Source: Bog-756 sp035531955
Lineage (GTDB): Bacteria > Actinomycetota > Acidimicrobiia > Acidimicrobiales > RAAP-2
Assembly: GCA_035531955.1 (NCBI GenBank)
Contig: DATKRZ010000107.1
Coordinates: forward strand, 1 to 64,000
Direction: 5' to 3'
Length of the DNA: 64,000 bases
Shown here: positions 42,413-51,494 of the stretch, one piece after another
Numbering within the stretch: the first letter of the stretch is position 1
Layout of the letters: each line of letters opens with the position of its first letter
Translations under genes and position numbers: made by a program
Notes under the pieces: model-generated
Seen by the model: only the letters and a program-made list of their open reading frames with translations
Told to the model about the DNA's origin: nothing
Database searches by the model: none

Positions 42413-44401
42413 TCATTGGGCCGGCGGTCGGGGGTCCTCGGCGACGCTGGCCGGCGAGGAGGCTGCGGCCGCCACCAGCCCTCCCTGCCCGAGGTCGGCG
42501 ACGGCGGGAGGGCTCCCCTCGCCGTAGTGATAGGGATCGGTCAGCACCACGGGGATGCGCTCGAAGTTGTAGTAGGGGACCGGAGTCGGGGTCTGCCATT
42601 CGAGCCCGAGCGAGTCCCAGGGGTTGGCCGGGGCCGGTACCGGCTTGATGAAGATCGACCACACGAAGTTGGCGGCGAAGACGAGGAAGGAGGCGCCGAG
42701 CACGAAGGCGCTCATCGAGGAGAAGTCATTGAGTGCCTGAAGGTTCTGCGCATATTCGAACACCCGCCGGGGCTGGCCGAGGAGGCCGATGAGGAACATC
42801 GGGAAGAAGGTCAGGTTGAAGAAGATGAACATGAGCCAGAAGTGGATCAGTCCGAGCTTCTTGTTCATGGTCTTGCCGGTCATCTTGGGGAGCCAGAAGT
42901 AGAGGCCGGCGAAGAAGGCGAAGATCAGCCCACCCATGATCGTGTAGTGGAAGTGGGAGAGGACGAAGAAGCCTCCGTGGACGGTCACGTTGACCGGGAC
43001 GTCGGACAGGAAGACCCCGGTGACCCCGCCGATGAGGAAGTTGAAGAACACGGCCAAGGTGAACAGCATGGGGACCTCGAACCTGATCTTCGCCCGGTAG
43101 AGGGTTCCGAGGCCGACCAGGAAGATGAACCCGGTCGGGATGGAGATCAACTCGGTGGTCAGCATGAACAGCGGGCGCATGTCGGGGTTGATCCCGCTCT
43201 GGAACAGGTGGTGCTGCCAGACGAAGAAGGACAAGAGCGCGACCCCGAGCATCCCGGCGGCGGCCACCTTGTAGCCGAAGAGGGGCTTTCTGGTGAAGAC
43301 GGGCAGGATCTCCGCCACGATGCCGAAGCCGGGCAGGGCCATGATGTACACCTCGGGATGGCCGAAGAACCAGAACAGGTTCTGCCAGAGGAACGAGCTT
43401 CCCCCGTGCTCGGAGACGTAGAAGGCAGTCTGGGCGGTGTGGTCGAGGATCCCGAACAGCCCGGCGGCGACCAGCGTCGGGGTGGCCAGGGTGAGCAGGG
43501 CGGAGGTGGCCAGGATGCTCCACACGAAGATGGGGACCCGGCTCCAGGTCATGCCCGGTGCCCGGTAGTTGATGATGGTGACCGCCAAGTTGAAGCCGGC
43601 GGCCATCATCCCCACCCCGATCACCCCGAAGCCGACCAGGTAGGACATCATCCCGCCCCCGGCCTGGGTCTGCAGGGGCGCGTACCCCGTCCACCCGGTT
43701 GGGAAGCCGCCGTAGAAGAGGGCGGAGAGGATGACCAGGTAACCGGCCGTGAAGATCCAGAAGCTGAACGCCTCCACCCGGGGGAAGGCGGTCCGTCGGG
43801 ACCCGATCATCAGCGGTACCAGCCAGTTGCCGAGCGGGCCTACCACCACCGAAGAGGCCATCATCATCATGATGGTGCCGTGCTCGCTCACGATGGCGAT
43901 GTAGGTGCCGGGCCCGAAGACGTGGCTGGAAGGCGACAGCAGTTCGGTGCGGATGGCCATGGCCAGGAGCCCGCCGGTGAAGAAGAAGGCAAGCACGCCG
44001 ATCACGTACTGCAGGCCGACGACCTTGTGGTCGGCGGTGTAGCGCAGGTACCTGGTCCAGCTGGTCGACTCGTAGTCGGGACGCGGCTCGAGGCCGGCCA
44101 TCTTGGCCAGCGGGTAGTTGAGCGCCCCGATGCCGAGGAGCCAGCCGAGGACGCCGAGCAGCAGGCCGCCGGTGATGGCCACCGCGTTGACCCCGCTGTT
44201 GGCCACATTGGTGTACCCGCTGGCCACGACGTTCCCGAGCCAGTGGCCGAGCAGGTACCCGAGCACGGCGCCGACGGCCGCTGTCCCCAGGTGCTGGCTG
44301 AACCACCCCGGCCTCGACGGCAACCCCTGGAAACCGCCGAGCACGGGGGGGGTCGGGTCCGGATAGACGACTTCGGTGTCTCGTTCGGTCGTCAGGGTCA
44401 T
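42413..44401 (-). CDS. ctaD: Cytochrome c oxidase subunit I with N-terminal membrane extension
   Basis: A 662-residue heme-copper oxidase subunit I. Heme and copper ligands are visible: His174 (SEHGTIMMM), His348 and Tyr352 of GHPEVYIMALPGFG (cross-linked pair), His397/His398 (VWQHHLF), His483 and His485 (SHFHYTIMGG). The classic first helix starts at about residue 125 (DHKVVGLQYVIGVLAF); before it there are about 120 extra residues with two hydrophobic stretches (about 38-60 and 72-97). Typical subunit I has only about 15-40 residues there. It lies between ctaC and ctaE. The enzyme reduces O2 to water and pumps protons. Confidence 0.96.
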   Translation of the reverse strand: MTLTTERDTEVVYPDPTPPVLGGFQGLPSRPGWFSQHLGTAAVGAVLGYLLGHWLGNVVASGYTNVANSGVNAVAITGGLLLGVLGWLLGIGALNYPLAKMAGLEPRPDYESTSWTRYLRYTADHKVVGLQYVIGVLAFFFTGGLLAMAIRTELLSPSSHVFGPGTYIAIVSEHGTIMMMMASSVVVGPLGNWLVPLMIGSRRTAFPRVEAFSFWIFTAGYLVILSALFYGGFPTGWTGYAPLQTQAGGGMMSYLVGFGVIGVGMMAAGFNLAVTIINYRAPGMTWSRVPIFVWSILATSALLTLATPTLVAAGLFGILDHTAQTAFYVSEHGGSSFLWQNLFWFFGHPEVYIMALPGFGIVAEILPVFTRKPLFGYKVAAAGMLGVALLSFFVWQHHLFQSGINPDMRPLFMLTTELISIPTGFIFLVGLGTLYRAKIRFEVPMLFTLAVFFNFLIGGVTGVFLSDVPVNVTVHGGFFVLSHFHYTIMGGLIFAFFAGLYFWLPKMTGKTMNKKLGLIHFWLMFIFFNLTFFPMFLIGLLGQPRRVFEYAQNLQALNDFSSMSAFVLGASFLVFAANFVWSIFIKPVPAPANPWDSLGLEWQTPTPVPYYNFERIPVVLTDPYHYGEGSPPAVADLGQGGLVAAAASSPASVAEDPRPPAQ

Positions 44402-44423
44402 CGTTCAGCCATCACTGTTTCAC

Positions 44424-45386
44424 CTAGGACTTCCCGGGGGTGGCCCCGTAGACCTCTGCGTTGCTGTAGGGATCGATGTTGTCGGGGTAGTAGCCGCCGT
44501 CGGCGCCGTTGGCGTCCGGTACGTAGGTGTAGGCGAACGGCGGCAGCAGCTTGGTGTTGGCCGCGGTGAGCGCCTCGGTGGCCTTCGCCCAGGCGACGAA
44601 GCTGGCCTTGGACACGACCTTTCCGTAGTTGAACATCGCCCCGTGCCACAGCCCGCACAACTCGCTGCAGCGGACGGTGACGCTGCCCAGCTCCTTGGTG
44701 GTGGTGAAGGCCACGTTGTCCTGTTGGGGGTTGGCGTCGGCCTTGATGCTCAGCTGATAGGCCCAGAAGCTGTGGATGACGTCCAGCGAGGTCACGTGGA
44801 AGGCGATGGTGGTGTCGTTCGGAACCACCAGCTGCTGGCTCTCGAATCCGCCGAAGGTCGGGTAGCGGTAGGTGAACTTCCACTGCTGGCCGATGACCTG
44901 CACCGGCAGGATCGTGTGGGAGGTCGGTGTCCAGATCGGGTTGGGGCCCTGGCCCCCGCCCGAGCCGGCGTTGGTCACCAATTCGACCGTACCGAACACG
45001 AACAGGCCCAGCACGATCACCGTGGTGGTGACGATCCAGCCGACCTGCATCCCGAGGTGGCCACGGGCCTTGGGCCCCCCGACCGGGTCGGCCGCGCCCG
45101 GACGGGATGCCCGCCAGACGACGACGGAGTAGCCGAGGTAGATCCACACGGCCAGCAGGACCGGCAGGGCGATCATGAAGAGGATGTTGAAGTCGAATTG
45201 ATTGGACTCGGCGGCCGAGGTCATCGTCCCCGGCGGCACGTGGGGCCCGACCAGGAAGTAGTAGAGCGGTACCAGCACGGCGGAGAGGACGAACCAGATG
45301 CCCACCATCCGCCACAGGTGGCGGGGCTCCTTGGCCTCCGGCACGACGAAGGACTGCTCCCCTGGGTCGACCTCGGCGTTGGTCAT
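44424..45386 (-). CDS. ctaC: Cytochrome c oxidase subunit II
   Basis: A 320-residue subunit II with two membrane helices (about 28-46 and 68-90), a third hydrophobic stretch near 113-135 and a periplasmic cupredoxin domain. The CuA ligands are complete: His205 (DVIHSFWAY) and Cys240, Glu242, Cys244, His248, Met251 in VRCSELCGLWHGAM. No cytochrome c domain is fused. The ATG at 45386 overlaps the stop of the CuA-like gene (ATGA). The extra hydrophobic stretch and the leading 20 polar residues are unlike textbook subunit II. Confidence 0.95.
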   Translation of the reverse strand: MTNAEVDPGEQSFVVPEAKEPRHLWRMVGIWFVLSAVLVPLYYFLVGPHVPPGTMTSAAESNQFDFNILFMIALPVLLAVWIYLGYSVVVWRASRPGAADPVGGPKARGHLGMQVGWIVTTTVIVLGLFVFGTVELVTNAGSGGGQGPNPIWTPTSHTILPVQVIGQQWKFTYRYPTFGGFESQQLVVPNDTTIAFHVTSLDVIHSFWAYQLSIKADANPQQDNVAFTTTKELGSVTVRCSELCGLWHGAMFNYGKVVSKASFVAWAKATEALTAANTKLLPPFAYTYVPDANGADGGYYPDNIDPYSNAEVYGATPGKS

Positions 45387-46063
45387 GCTACGACGTCCAG
45401 GAATCCGCCCATGTAGCCGAGGGTGCTCATCGGGCCCCCGTTCCCGTAAAGCCACCCGAGGCCGCAGGGGACGAAGCACTGCCAGGGATATTCACCCGCC
45501 CCGGGGGTGATGAAGGAGGCCTTGATGATGTTGACGACCGAGCTGGGGGCGGAACACGGGGCCTGACTGCAGATGTTCGAAGCGGAGGAGGGGTTGGCGA
45601 CCAGCGGGATGGAGATCCCCAGTGTGGGGATGGAGAAAGTGTGGCCGACGCCGTTGCCGCTGTTGGAGTCGTAGACGTGAAACGGCTTCCCGTTGAGCGT
45701 GGCGATGCCGCCGGTGGTGCCGGCGACCATTCCCCACTGCTGGTTGCGGAGCGGGCTGCCCGAGTCGAACTGCTGGATGGTCAAGTTGATGCGGGTGTGG
45801 GCCGGCACCTTCCAGATGGTGGAGTGGATCCACTGCCCGCTCGGGTTCTTGACCAGATAGGACACCCAGGTGGGGTGCTCACCGAAGCCGATGGAGCCGA
45901 CGGTCTGGATGGTCAGGTCCACCGGTGCCCCGGCGGGCTGGGCGGAGGTGAAGTCGACGGTGGGCGGGGTCGGGAGCATGAAGCCCACCACGGCCCATAC
46001 GGCCAGGCCGGCGGCGATGACCAAGAGCCCGAGCGCCGCCGCAATCCTTCCCCCGAAAGACAT
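45383..46063 (-). CDS. CuA-like cupredoxin protein with altered ligand set
   Basis: A 226-residue protein with an N-terminal anchor (LGLLVIAAGLAVWAVVGFML) and a cupredoxin domain. The first His is His141 in NGVGHTFSIPTLGI; Cys196 and Cys200 stand in WQCFVPCGLGWLYGNGGPM, the CxxxC spacing of CuA; but the His that should come four residues after Cys200 is Trp204 and the Met is displaced to 212. It is the first gene of the oxidase operon, overlapping ctaC by 4 bp. It may be a copper chaperone, an electron donor, or a decayed subunit II copy kept for structure. Cys165/Cys170 may pair. Confidence 0.8.
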   Translation of the reverse strand: MSFGGRIAAALGLLVIAAGLAVWAVVGFMLPTPPTVDFTSAQPAGAPVDLTIQTVGSIGFGEHPTWVSYLVKNPSGQWIHSTIWKVPAHTRINLTIQQFDSGSPLRNQQWGMVAGTTGGIATLNGKPFHVYDSNSGNGVGHTFSIPTLGISIPLVANPSSASNICSQAPCSAPSSVVNIIKASFITPGAGEYPWQCFVPCGLGWLYGNGGPMSTLGYMGGFLDVVA

Positions 46064-46264
46064 GCCGTACTCCTCACTGCAGGGGATCCGGTCACTCCAC
46101 GGCGACCGACGCTCCCCTTCGTTGCGGTCAGGGCTCTCGCTCCTGATTAAGAATTCACGAAGAATCCGGACCTTGTTGGTGACAGTAGGCCGACTGTCGG
46201 GGCAGGTCAAGTACCGGTCGGTCAGTCGGTCGGTCGGTCGGCCAGGACCCATGTGCGGCGGGCC

Positions 46265-47185
46265 CTATGACTGGTCGCCGGCCCCTGTGGGCGCCGCCGC
46301 AGCTGGGGGAAGGCCAGGTGCCGAGGCGCGGTGCGAGAGCCGTTCGAGCACGTTGGAGAGGGAGCCCTCGGACTCGATGGCGCGCTTCAGCACCACGATG
46401 AGGGCCGGGACGGCCCAGAAGTCCCCGCACACCCACAAGATGGCGGCACCGATCTGCTGGTCGGCGAACGGCGAGAGGGTCACCCCCGGCACATGGGCGT
46501 AGACCGAGTACCAGCCCGTGGCGCTGAAGATGCTGAGCGACATGGCCAGCACGAACATGACGATGTTGGTCCCGATGATCGCTCCCGCCTGCCAGAGCGG
46601 ACTGGCCTTCAACTTGAACGGATGGGAGGGGATGATCTGGAGCCAGAAGAGGACGCCGGTGACCAGGAAGCTCCCGTGCGCCAGCCAGACGTGCACGGTC
46701 AGGTTCCGCTCGGACAGGTCGAACGGCGCGGGGACGTGCCAGAACACCATCACCGCGTTGAAGGAGATGACCGCGAACCAGGGGCTGGCGACGAACCGGC
46801 CGACCGCCCGCAGGGTCCTGGACCACGGTCCGAGAAGGACGAAACGCCCGGCCCTCCGTCTGGCTCCGACCGGCAGGGCGAAGAGCAACGGGATCCACGG
46901 GGCGCCCGCCACGATCAGGATCGGGGTGTAGAAGGCGATGAGCAGGTGCTCGACCATGTGCACGAAGAAGTAGTCGCCGGCCCAGAAGTCGATCGGCGAC
47001 TCGACCGAGAGCAACAGGAGGCCCAGGCCGGCGTAGAAGGCGAGCGAGCGCAGCCGACGGCGACGGTTGTGGGCGCGGGTGGAGCGCCGGCGAAGGCGGG
47101 AGAGTCCCACCTCGTGGACCGCGACGATGGCGGCGACGACGACCAGAAAGGGATCGAACGACCAGTGGGCGGTCACGTAGGTCAC
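46265..47185 (-). CDS. ctaG: CtaG-type cytochrome c oxidase assembly protein
   Basis: A 306-residue protein with seven helices of the actinobacterial caa3_CtaG family. Hallmarks: FFVHMVEHLLIAFYTPILIV with two His, WHVPAPFDLSERNLTVHVWL, and PFADQQIGAAILWVCGDFWA near the end. Members help insert copper into subunit I. The C-terminus is an Ala/Pro-rich tail. It lies about 200 bp upstream of the CuA-like gene on the same strand. The other copy is at 40708-41553. Confidence 0.9.
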   Translation of the reverse strand: MTYVTAHWSFDPFLVVVAAIVAVHEVGLSRLRRRSTRAHNRRRRLRSLAFYAGLGLLLLSVESPIDFWAGDYFFVHMVEHLLIAFYTPILIVAGAPWIPLLFALPVGARRRAGRFVLLGPWSRTLRAVGRFVASPWFAVISFNAVMVFWHVPAPFDLSERNLTVHVWLAHGSFLVTGVLFWLQIIPSHPFKLKASPLWQAGAIIGTNIVMFVLAMSLSIFSATGWYSVYAHVPGVTLSPFADQQIGAAILWVCGDFWAVPALIVVLKRAIESEGSLSNVLERLSHRASAPGLPPAAAAPTGAGDQS

Positions 47186-47302
47186 GGTCGGCCTTCGGTC
47201 ACCGACCGCCCTTCATCGGTCTGCGGCCCGTGGTCTGCTCCCGGCATGTCGTCCTCGCCTTCCACTTCTCCCACCGATCCGGCAGCTCTCGAGCAGCGCG
47301 GC

Positions 47303-47704
47303 TCAGCGCCCGGATCGGGGCTCGGTGCCGGCCGGCCGGGACCCGTGCTCCGCCTCGTGCTCCGCCATCTGCCTCCGATGTTCCTGCCAGGCCTTGAGCA
47401 TCTGCACGTGCTCGGGCGCGACCGTCGGCCTCCGGTCCGGACGCCGCCCGGGTCGGCTCTGGTGGAGGGTGCTCCACCACATGTAGACGGCGAAGACCGC
47501 GAAGAGCGGCCACTCGAACACGTAGGCCCAACTCAACGAGTTGCCGCCCAGAGCCCGCTCCAACTCGAAGGCGAAGGCCGCGGCACACAGTGCGAGCCCG
47601 GTGGCCAGGGTCACGTGCAGCTTGACCGCTTCGGTGCCGGTCAGCCGGACCCCTGTCCGAACCGGGGCCACCTCAGCCGATTCGGGTGGATCCACGCTCG
47701 TCAC
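47303..47704 (-). CDS. Two-helix membrane protein, unknown
   Basis: A 133-residue protein (start uncertain; several GTG codons near 47704-47695). Two helices (VKLHVTLATGLALCAAAFAF and AYVFEWPLFAVFAVYMWWST) form a hairpin, and the tail is highly charged (EHVQMLKAWQEHRRQMAEHE). The layout is common for small actinobacterial proteins next to oxidase genes. Same strand as the cox genes, 117 bp from ctaG. Confidence 0.7.
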   Translation of the reverse strand: MTSVDPPESAEVAPVRTGVRLTGTEAVKLHVTLATGLALCAAAFAFELERALGGNSLSWAYVFEWPLFAVFAVYMWWSTLHQSRPGRRPDRRPTVAPEHVQMLKAWQEHRRQMAEHEAEHGSRPAGTEPRSGR

Positions 47705-47906
47705 CTTACCGGGGGCTGGCCCGGGATTTGCAGGCCCGCAGGCCTCGGAGCACCCTCCGGTCACCGAGAAGGACGAGGCGCTGGTGCCGGTCCCGGCCGC
47801 GGTCCGGATGGTGATGGGACCGCTGGTCGCCCGGGGGGCACGATCACCACGTTCTGGGTGGCCGTGTGGGCGGTGCCGGTGGGCATGCTCGAAGGCCCGC
47901 CGCGCC

Positions 47907-48830
47907 CTACTCGCCGAACAACAGCCCGTAGTTGGCCCCTCGACGAAGGTGGTGCCCGCCGTCCACCGCGAAGCTCTCGCCGGTGATCCACGCCGACTCC
48001 GGGCCGGCCAGGAACCTGACCAACGAGGCGATGTCCTCGACCGTCCCCAGACGGCTGATGGGCATCTCGGCCAGGTAGTCGTCGAGCAGCGGCCCTCCTG
48101 CGGTGATCGGGGCCATCAACTCGTCGTCGACGATCCCCGGCTGCACGGTGTTGACCCGGATGCCCGACCGGCCCAGCTCCTCGGCGGCGTACCGGCAGAG
48201 CATGTCGATCCCCGCCTTGGCCGCCCCGTACGCCCACAGGTAGCGGTGCGGAAAGTGCCCCGCCCCCGAGGACATCCCGATGATCGAGCCTCCCGCGGGC
48301 TCGCCGTCGTCGGCAGCGCTGCCCACCCCGGCGGCCATGAGGGGGGCGGCGTGCTTTATGCAGAGGAAGGTCCCGACGAGATTGAGGTCGACCGTGGCCC
48401 GCACCTGGTCGAGGTCGGCCCCGGCGATCGGGCCCATGTGTGCCGCCCCTCCGGCATTGGCGAACAGGATGTCCAGCCGGCCCCGCGCTGCGGCCGCCGT
48501 AGTGATCGCCGCGGCGATCTGGTCCTCGACGGTCACGTCCGCCACAACGTAGGCGGCGGTCCCTCCGGACGCGCCGGCCGGGCCGGGCGCCTCGGCCGCC
48601 GCCTCCAGCGAGGCCACCGCGGCCCGTAGTCTCTCCTCGGTCCGCCCGCAGATGGTCACGTGGGCACCGTCGCGCACCAGTCGGGAGGCGGCTCCCAGCC
48701 CGATGCCGCTGCCGCCGCCGGTGACCAGCGCCGACCACCCGGCGATACCGCTGCCACGGCCGGTCTCACTGCCCAATGCGCCACTCCTCCTGGTCAATTC
48801 TCGGTTCGTCCCCCTGGCGGTCCGTCCCAA
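47907..48830 (-). CDS. Short-chain dehydrogenase/reductase
   Basis: A 307-residue SDR. Cofactor motif ALVTGGGSGIGLGAASRLVR begins near residue 34; NAG is in ILFANAGGAAHMGPIAGADL; the catalytic Tyr/Lys is in YLWAYGAAKAGIDMLCRYAA. An N-terminal polar extension of about 30 residues suggests a later start, but no good internal start codon is clear. It diverges from the acyl-CoA ligase gene and may act in the same lipid or steroid pathway. Confidence 0.9.
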   Translation of the reverse strand: MGRTARGTNRELTRRSGALGSETGRGSGIAGWSALVTGGGSGIGLGAASRLVRDGAHVTICGRTEERLRAAVASLEAAAEAPGPAGASGGTAAYVVADVTVEDQIAAAITTAAAARGRLDILFANAGGAAHMGPIAGADLDQVRATVDLNLVGTFLCIKHAAPLMAAGVGSAADDGEPAGGSIIGMSSGAGHFPHRYLWAYGAAKAGIDMLCRYAAEELGRSGIRVNTVQPGIVDDELMAPITAGGPLLDDYLAEMPISRLGTVEDIASLVRFLAGPESAWITGESFAVDGGHHLRRGANYGLLFGE

Positions 48831-48973
48831 GGTCCCCCCCGGGTCCGACCGGCGGCCATGTTGCCCGGCTCCCCGGCGGGACGTGCTACAGAGTGTCCGA
48901 GCGACGGCTGCATCCTAGGGCCCCCCATCCGATCGGACCGGGCCACTGCGTTGATCAGACGAGGAGAGGTGCG

Positions 48974-50578
48974 ATGGGCACCAGGCAATTCAACCTGGCC
49001 GACCTGTTCGAGATCGTGGTCGAAACGGTGCCGGACCGCCTTGCCCTGGTCGCCGGAGCCGTCCGGCTGAGCTATGGGCAGCTCGACGACCGGTCCAACC
49101 GGTTCGCCCACGATCTCGCCCGCAATGGGATCGGCCACGGCGCACACGTCGGGATCCTGGCCTTCAACCGAGCCGAATGGGTGGAGGCCATGGTCGGGTG
49201 CTACAAGGCCCGGGCCGTCCCGATCAATCTGAACTACCGCTACGTGGTACCCGAGCTCCGCTACGTCGTCGAGAACGCCGATCTGGAGGCGCTGGTCTTC
49301 GAGCGGGCCCTCTCGCCCCTCGCAACCGGGTCGCTCGAGGGTCTCGAGTTGCCGACACCCCTCCATCTGCTGGTGGTCGAGGACGGCTCCGACGCGGACG
49401 CCGGCCACGCCCGTCCCTACGAGGAGGCGCTGGCCAGCTCTCCGCCGGCCCGCGACTTCGGGCCCCGGTCGCCGGATGACATCTACGCCCTCTACACCGG
49501 GGGGACCACCGGCATGCCCAAGGGCGTGCTCTGGCGCCAGGAGGACATCTTCTTCGCCGCCATGGGTGGTGGGGGCTGGGGCGCAGAGCCCATCACCCGG
49601 CCGGAACAGCTGGCCGGCCGGCTGAACACGGATGACACGACCCGGGCGGTGATGCTGGTCGTCGGCCCCCTCATGCATGGCAACGCCCAGTGGGTGATGT
49701 GGAACGCATTCATGATGGGCGGGACCGCAGTGCTCTACACCGAGCACTTCTACGACCCCGACCGGCTGTGGCGCCTCATCGGCGATGAGCGCGTCGTCTC
49801 GGTGGGACTGGTCGGCGACGCCATGGCCCGGCCACTGGCCGACGCGCTGGCGGAGGCGCCTGCGGGGACCTACGACACCTCCTCGCTGCTCGTGGTCGGA
49901 TCCGGTGGCGCCATGCTGTCGGCGACGGTCAAGGACGAGTTGAGGAAGCAGCTGCCCGATGTGATCATCATGGACCGATTCGGGTCGAGCGAGAGCGGTG
50001 CCCAAGGAGCGGTCGAGGACGGGGCCGCCGGCCCGAGGTTCGTGATGGGCGCCGACACCACGGTGCTCGACGATGAGCTGCACCCCCTGAGCCCCGGGGA
50101 CGGGAGGATCGGCCGTCTGGCCCGGACCGGGCGCATTCCACTCGGGTACCACAAGGACCAGGCCAAGACCGATGCCACCTTCCCGGTGGACGCCGACGGC
50201 GTGCGGTGGTCGTTGCCCGGCGATCTGGCCTCGGTCGAGCCCGACGGCACCATCACCGTCCACGGCCGCGGATCGGCTTCGATCAACTCGGGGGGCGAGA
50301 AGGTCTTTCCCGAGGAGGTGGAGGCAGCGGTAAAGACCCACCCGGACGTCTTCGACGCCATCGTGGTGGGCATACCCGACGACCGTTTCGGGGAGCGGGT
50401 GGCGGCGGTCGTGCATCCGAAGCGCGGCCACGGCGCCCCGACTCTCGAAGGCCTCCAAGAGCACTGTCGATCCTTCATCGCCGGCTACAAGCTCCCGCGC
50501 CAGATGCTGGTCGTGGACGAGATACCCCTTACCGCGGCGGGCAAGCCCGACGCCAAGGCGGCCAGAGCGCTCTTCTGA
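48974..50578 (+). CDS. Acyl-CoA synthetase (AMP-forming)
   Basis: A 534-residue ANL-superfamily ligase. The P-loop YTGGTTGMPKGVLWRQ, the FGSSESG substrate/adenylate motif, the SLPGDLA Asp hinge and the C-terminal Lys in LTAAGKPDAKAARALF are all present. It activates a carboxylate to an acyl-CoA. GAGGAGAGG precedes the ATG. Sub-family features (LWRQEDIFFAAMGGGGWGA) resemble steroid/fatty acid ligases of the FadD3/FadD17-like actinobacterial groups; the acid is unknown. Confidence 0.93.
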   Translation: MGTRQFNLADLFEIVVETVPDRLALVAGAVRLSYGQLDDRSNRFAHDLARNGIGHGAHVGILAFNRAEWVEAMVGCYKARAVPINLNYRYVVPELRYVVENADLEALVFERALSPLATGSLEGLELPTPLHLLVVEDGSDADAGHARPYEEALASSPPARDFGPRSPDDIYALYTGGTTGMPKGVLWRQEDIFFAAMGGGGWGAEPITRPEQLAGRLNTDDTTRAVMLVVGPLMHGNAQWVMWNAFMMGGTAVLYTEHFYDPDRLWRLIGDERVVSVGLVGDAMARPLADALAEAPAGTYDTSSLLVVGSGGAMLSATVKDELRKQLPDVIIMDRFGSSESGAQGAVEDGAAGPRFVMGADTTVLDDELHPLSPGDGRIGRLARTGRIPLGYHKDQAKTDATFPVDADGVRWSLPGDLASVEPDGTITVHGRGSASINSGGEKVFPEEVEAAVKTHPDVFDAIVVGIPDDRFGERVAAVVHPKRGHGAPTLEGLQEHCRSFIAGYKLPRQMLVVDEIPLTAAGKPDAKAARALF

Positions 50579-50633
50579 ACGGGATGTCCTGAGGGTGGTT
50601 CCCCTCTGACGTCATGGCCGCCTGAGACCGGAC

Positions 50634-51494
50634 TCAGGCCGGCTGGGCCAGCAACCGGCGGGCCTCGACCATGACGTGCACCTTGGCCACGACCCGGTCG
50701 ACGGCCGAGGCCAGGACCTCGCCGTCGATGTCCACGACGAGGTGGATGCCGGCGTCCGGCCACAGACCCGCCACCCTCGCGGGCACCGGACGGGTGGGTG
50801 AACGCAACGCCGCCACCAGGGCGGGATAGGCAAGCTCGGCGGCCCACTCATCGGATGGGCGCCCTCCGGCCACGCATGCCAGCGCCACCGGCCCCGCGGC
50901 CCCGTCCGGCCCGGTGGCCGCCAGCGGGACGCGCAGCTCGGACCGGCCCTTGAGGATCAGGGCGCCGGCGTCCGGGCAGACCCACTGGTCGTCACCGCCG
51001 CCAACCCGGGGACGCTCGTTGAACGCGGCCCAGTCGAACGAGGCCCACAGGCTCGTTGCCCAGGTCACCGCCTCGGACAGGACCAGGGCCCGGGCCCCCC
51101 GGTGGAGACCGGCAAACCAGGGCTCCCAGTGGAAGGCACGCCAGCCGGTCCGCTCCCATTCCGCCACGGCCTCGGACGCCACCGGCCCGACGGCCTCGGC
51201 CGGCGACCGGAAGCGCCCGACGGCGCAGGCGTCCACTACCGCCAGTCCCAGCGATCGTCGGACGAAGACCGGCTTCCACGCAAACGGCTCCTGTTGGCGG
51301 CTCGGTGAATCGGGTCGCTCCCTGGCCCGGCGGAGGTCCGAAAGGTTGACCACCAGCCTCTGGCGGCGCGGAAGCCGTTCGACCAGCGGGGCGAGCCCAG
51401 ACGAGAGTCGGTCGCGGAGGTGGGCGCGACATGCATCGTCGACAGAGCACGTCGGGGGAGCCGAGAGGGCGCGGGTGAGCTGGCCGGGCCTCAT
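50634..51494 (-). CDS. Unknown protein paired with the Fe-S nuclease
   Basis: A 286-residue soluble protein with no family that I can recognise. It is Arg/Trp/Ala-rich, with RLPRRQRLVVNLSDLRRARE near residues 41-60 and WFAGLHRGARALVLSEAVTW in the middle; the C-terminal AGLWPDAGIHLVVDIDGEVL and VAKVHVMVEARRLL could form an alpha/beta domain. The ATG overlaps the nuclease stop (ATGA), so the two proteins are made together and are likely partners. No nuclease or helicase motif is visible here. Confidence 0.8.
   Translation of the reverse strand: MRPGQLTRALSAPPTCSVDDACRAHLRDRLSSGLAPLVERLPRRQRLVVNLSDLRRARERPDSPSRQQEPFAWKPVFVRRSLGLAVVDACAVGRFRSPAEAVGPVASEAVAEWERTGWRAFHWEPWFAGLHRGARALVLSEAVTWATSLWASFDWAAFNERPRVGGGDDQWVCPDAGALILKGRSELRVPLAATGPDGAAGPVALACVAGGRPSDEWAAELAYPALVAALRSPTRPVPARVAGLWPDAGIHLVVDIDGEVLASAVDRVVAKVHVMVEARRLLAQPA

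Noticed and set aside
42365..44569. A 734-residue plus-strand frame opposite ctaD
   Set aside because: Low-complexity Glu/Gly/Val/His composition, no motif, and complete overlap with an unmistakable oxidase subunit I.
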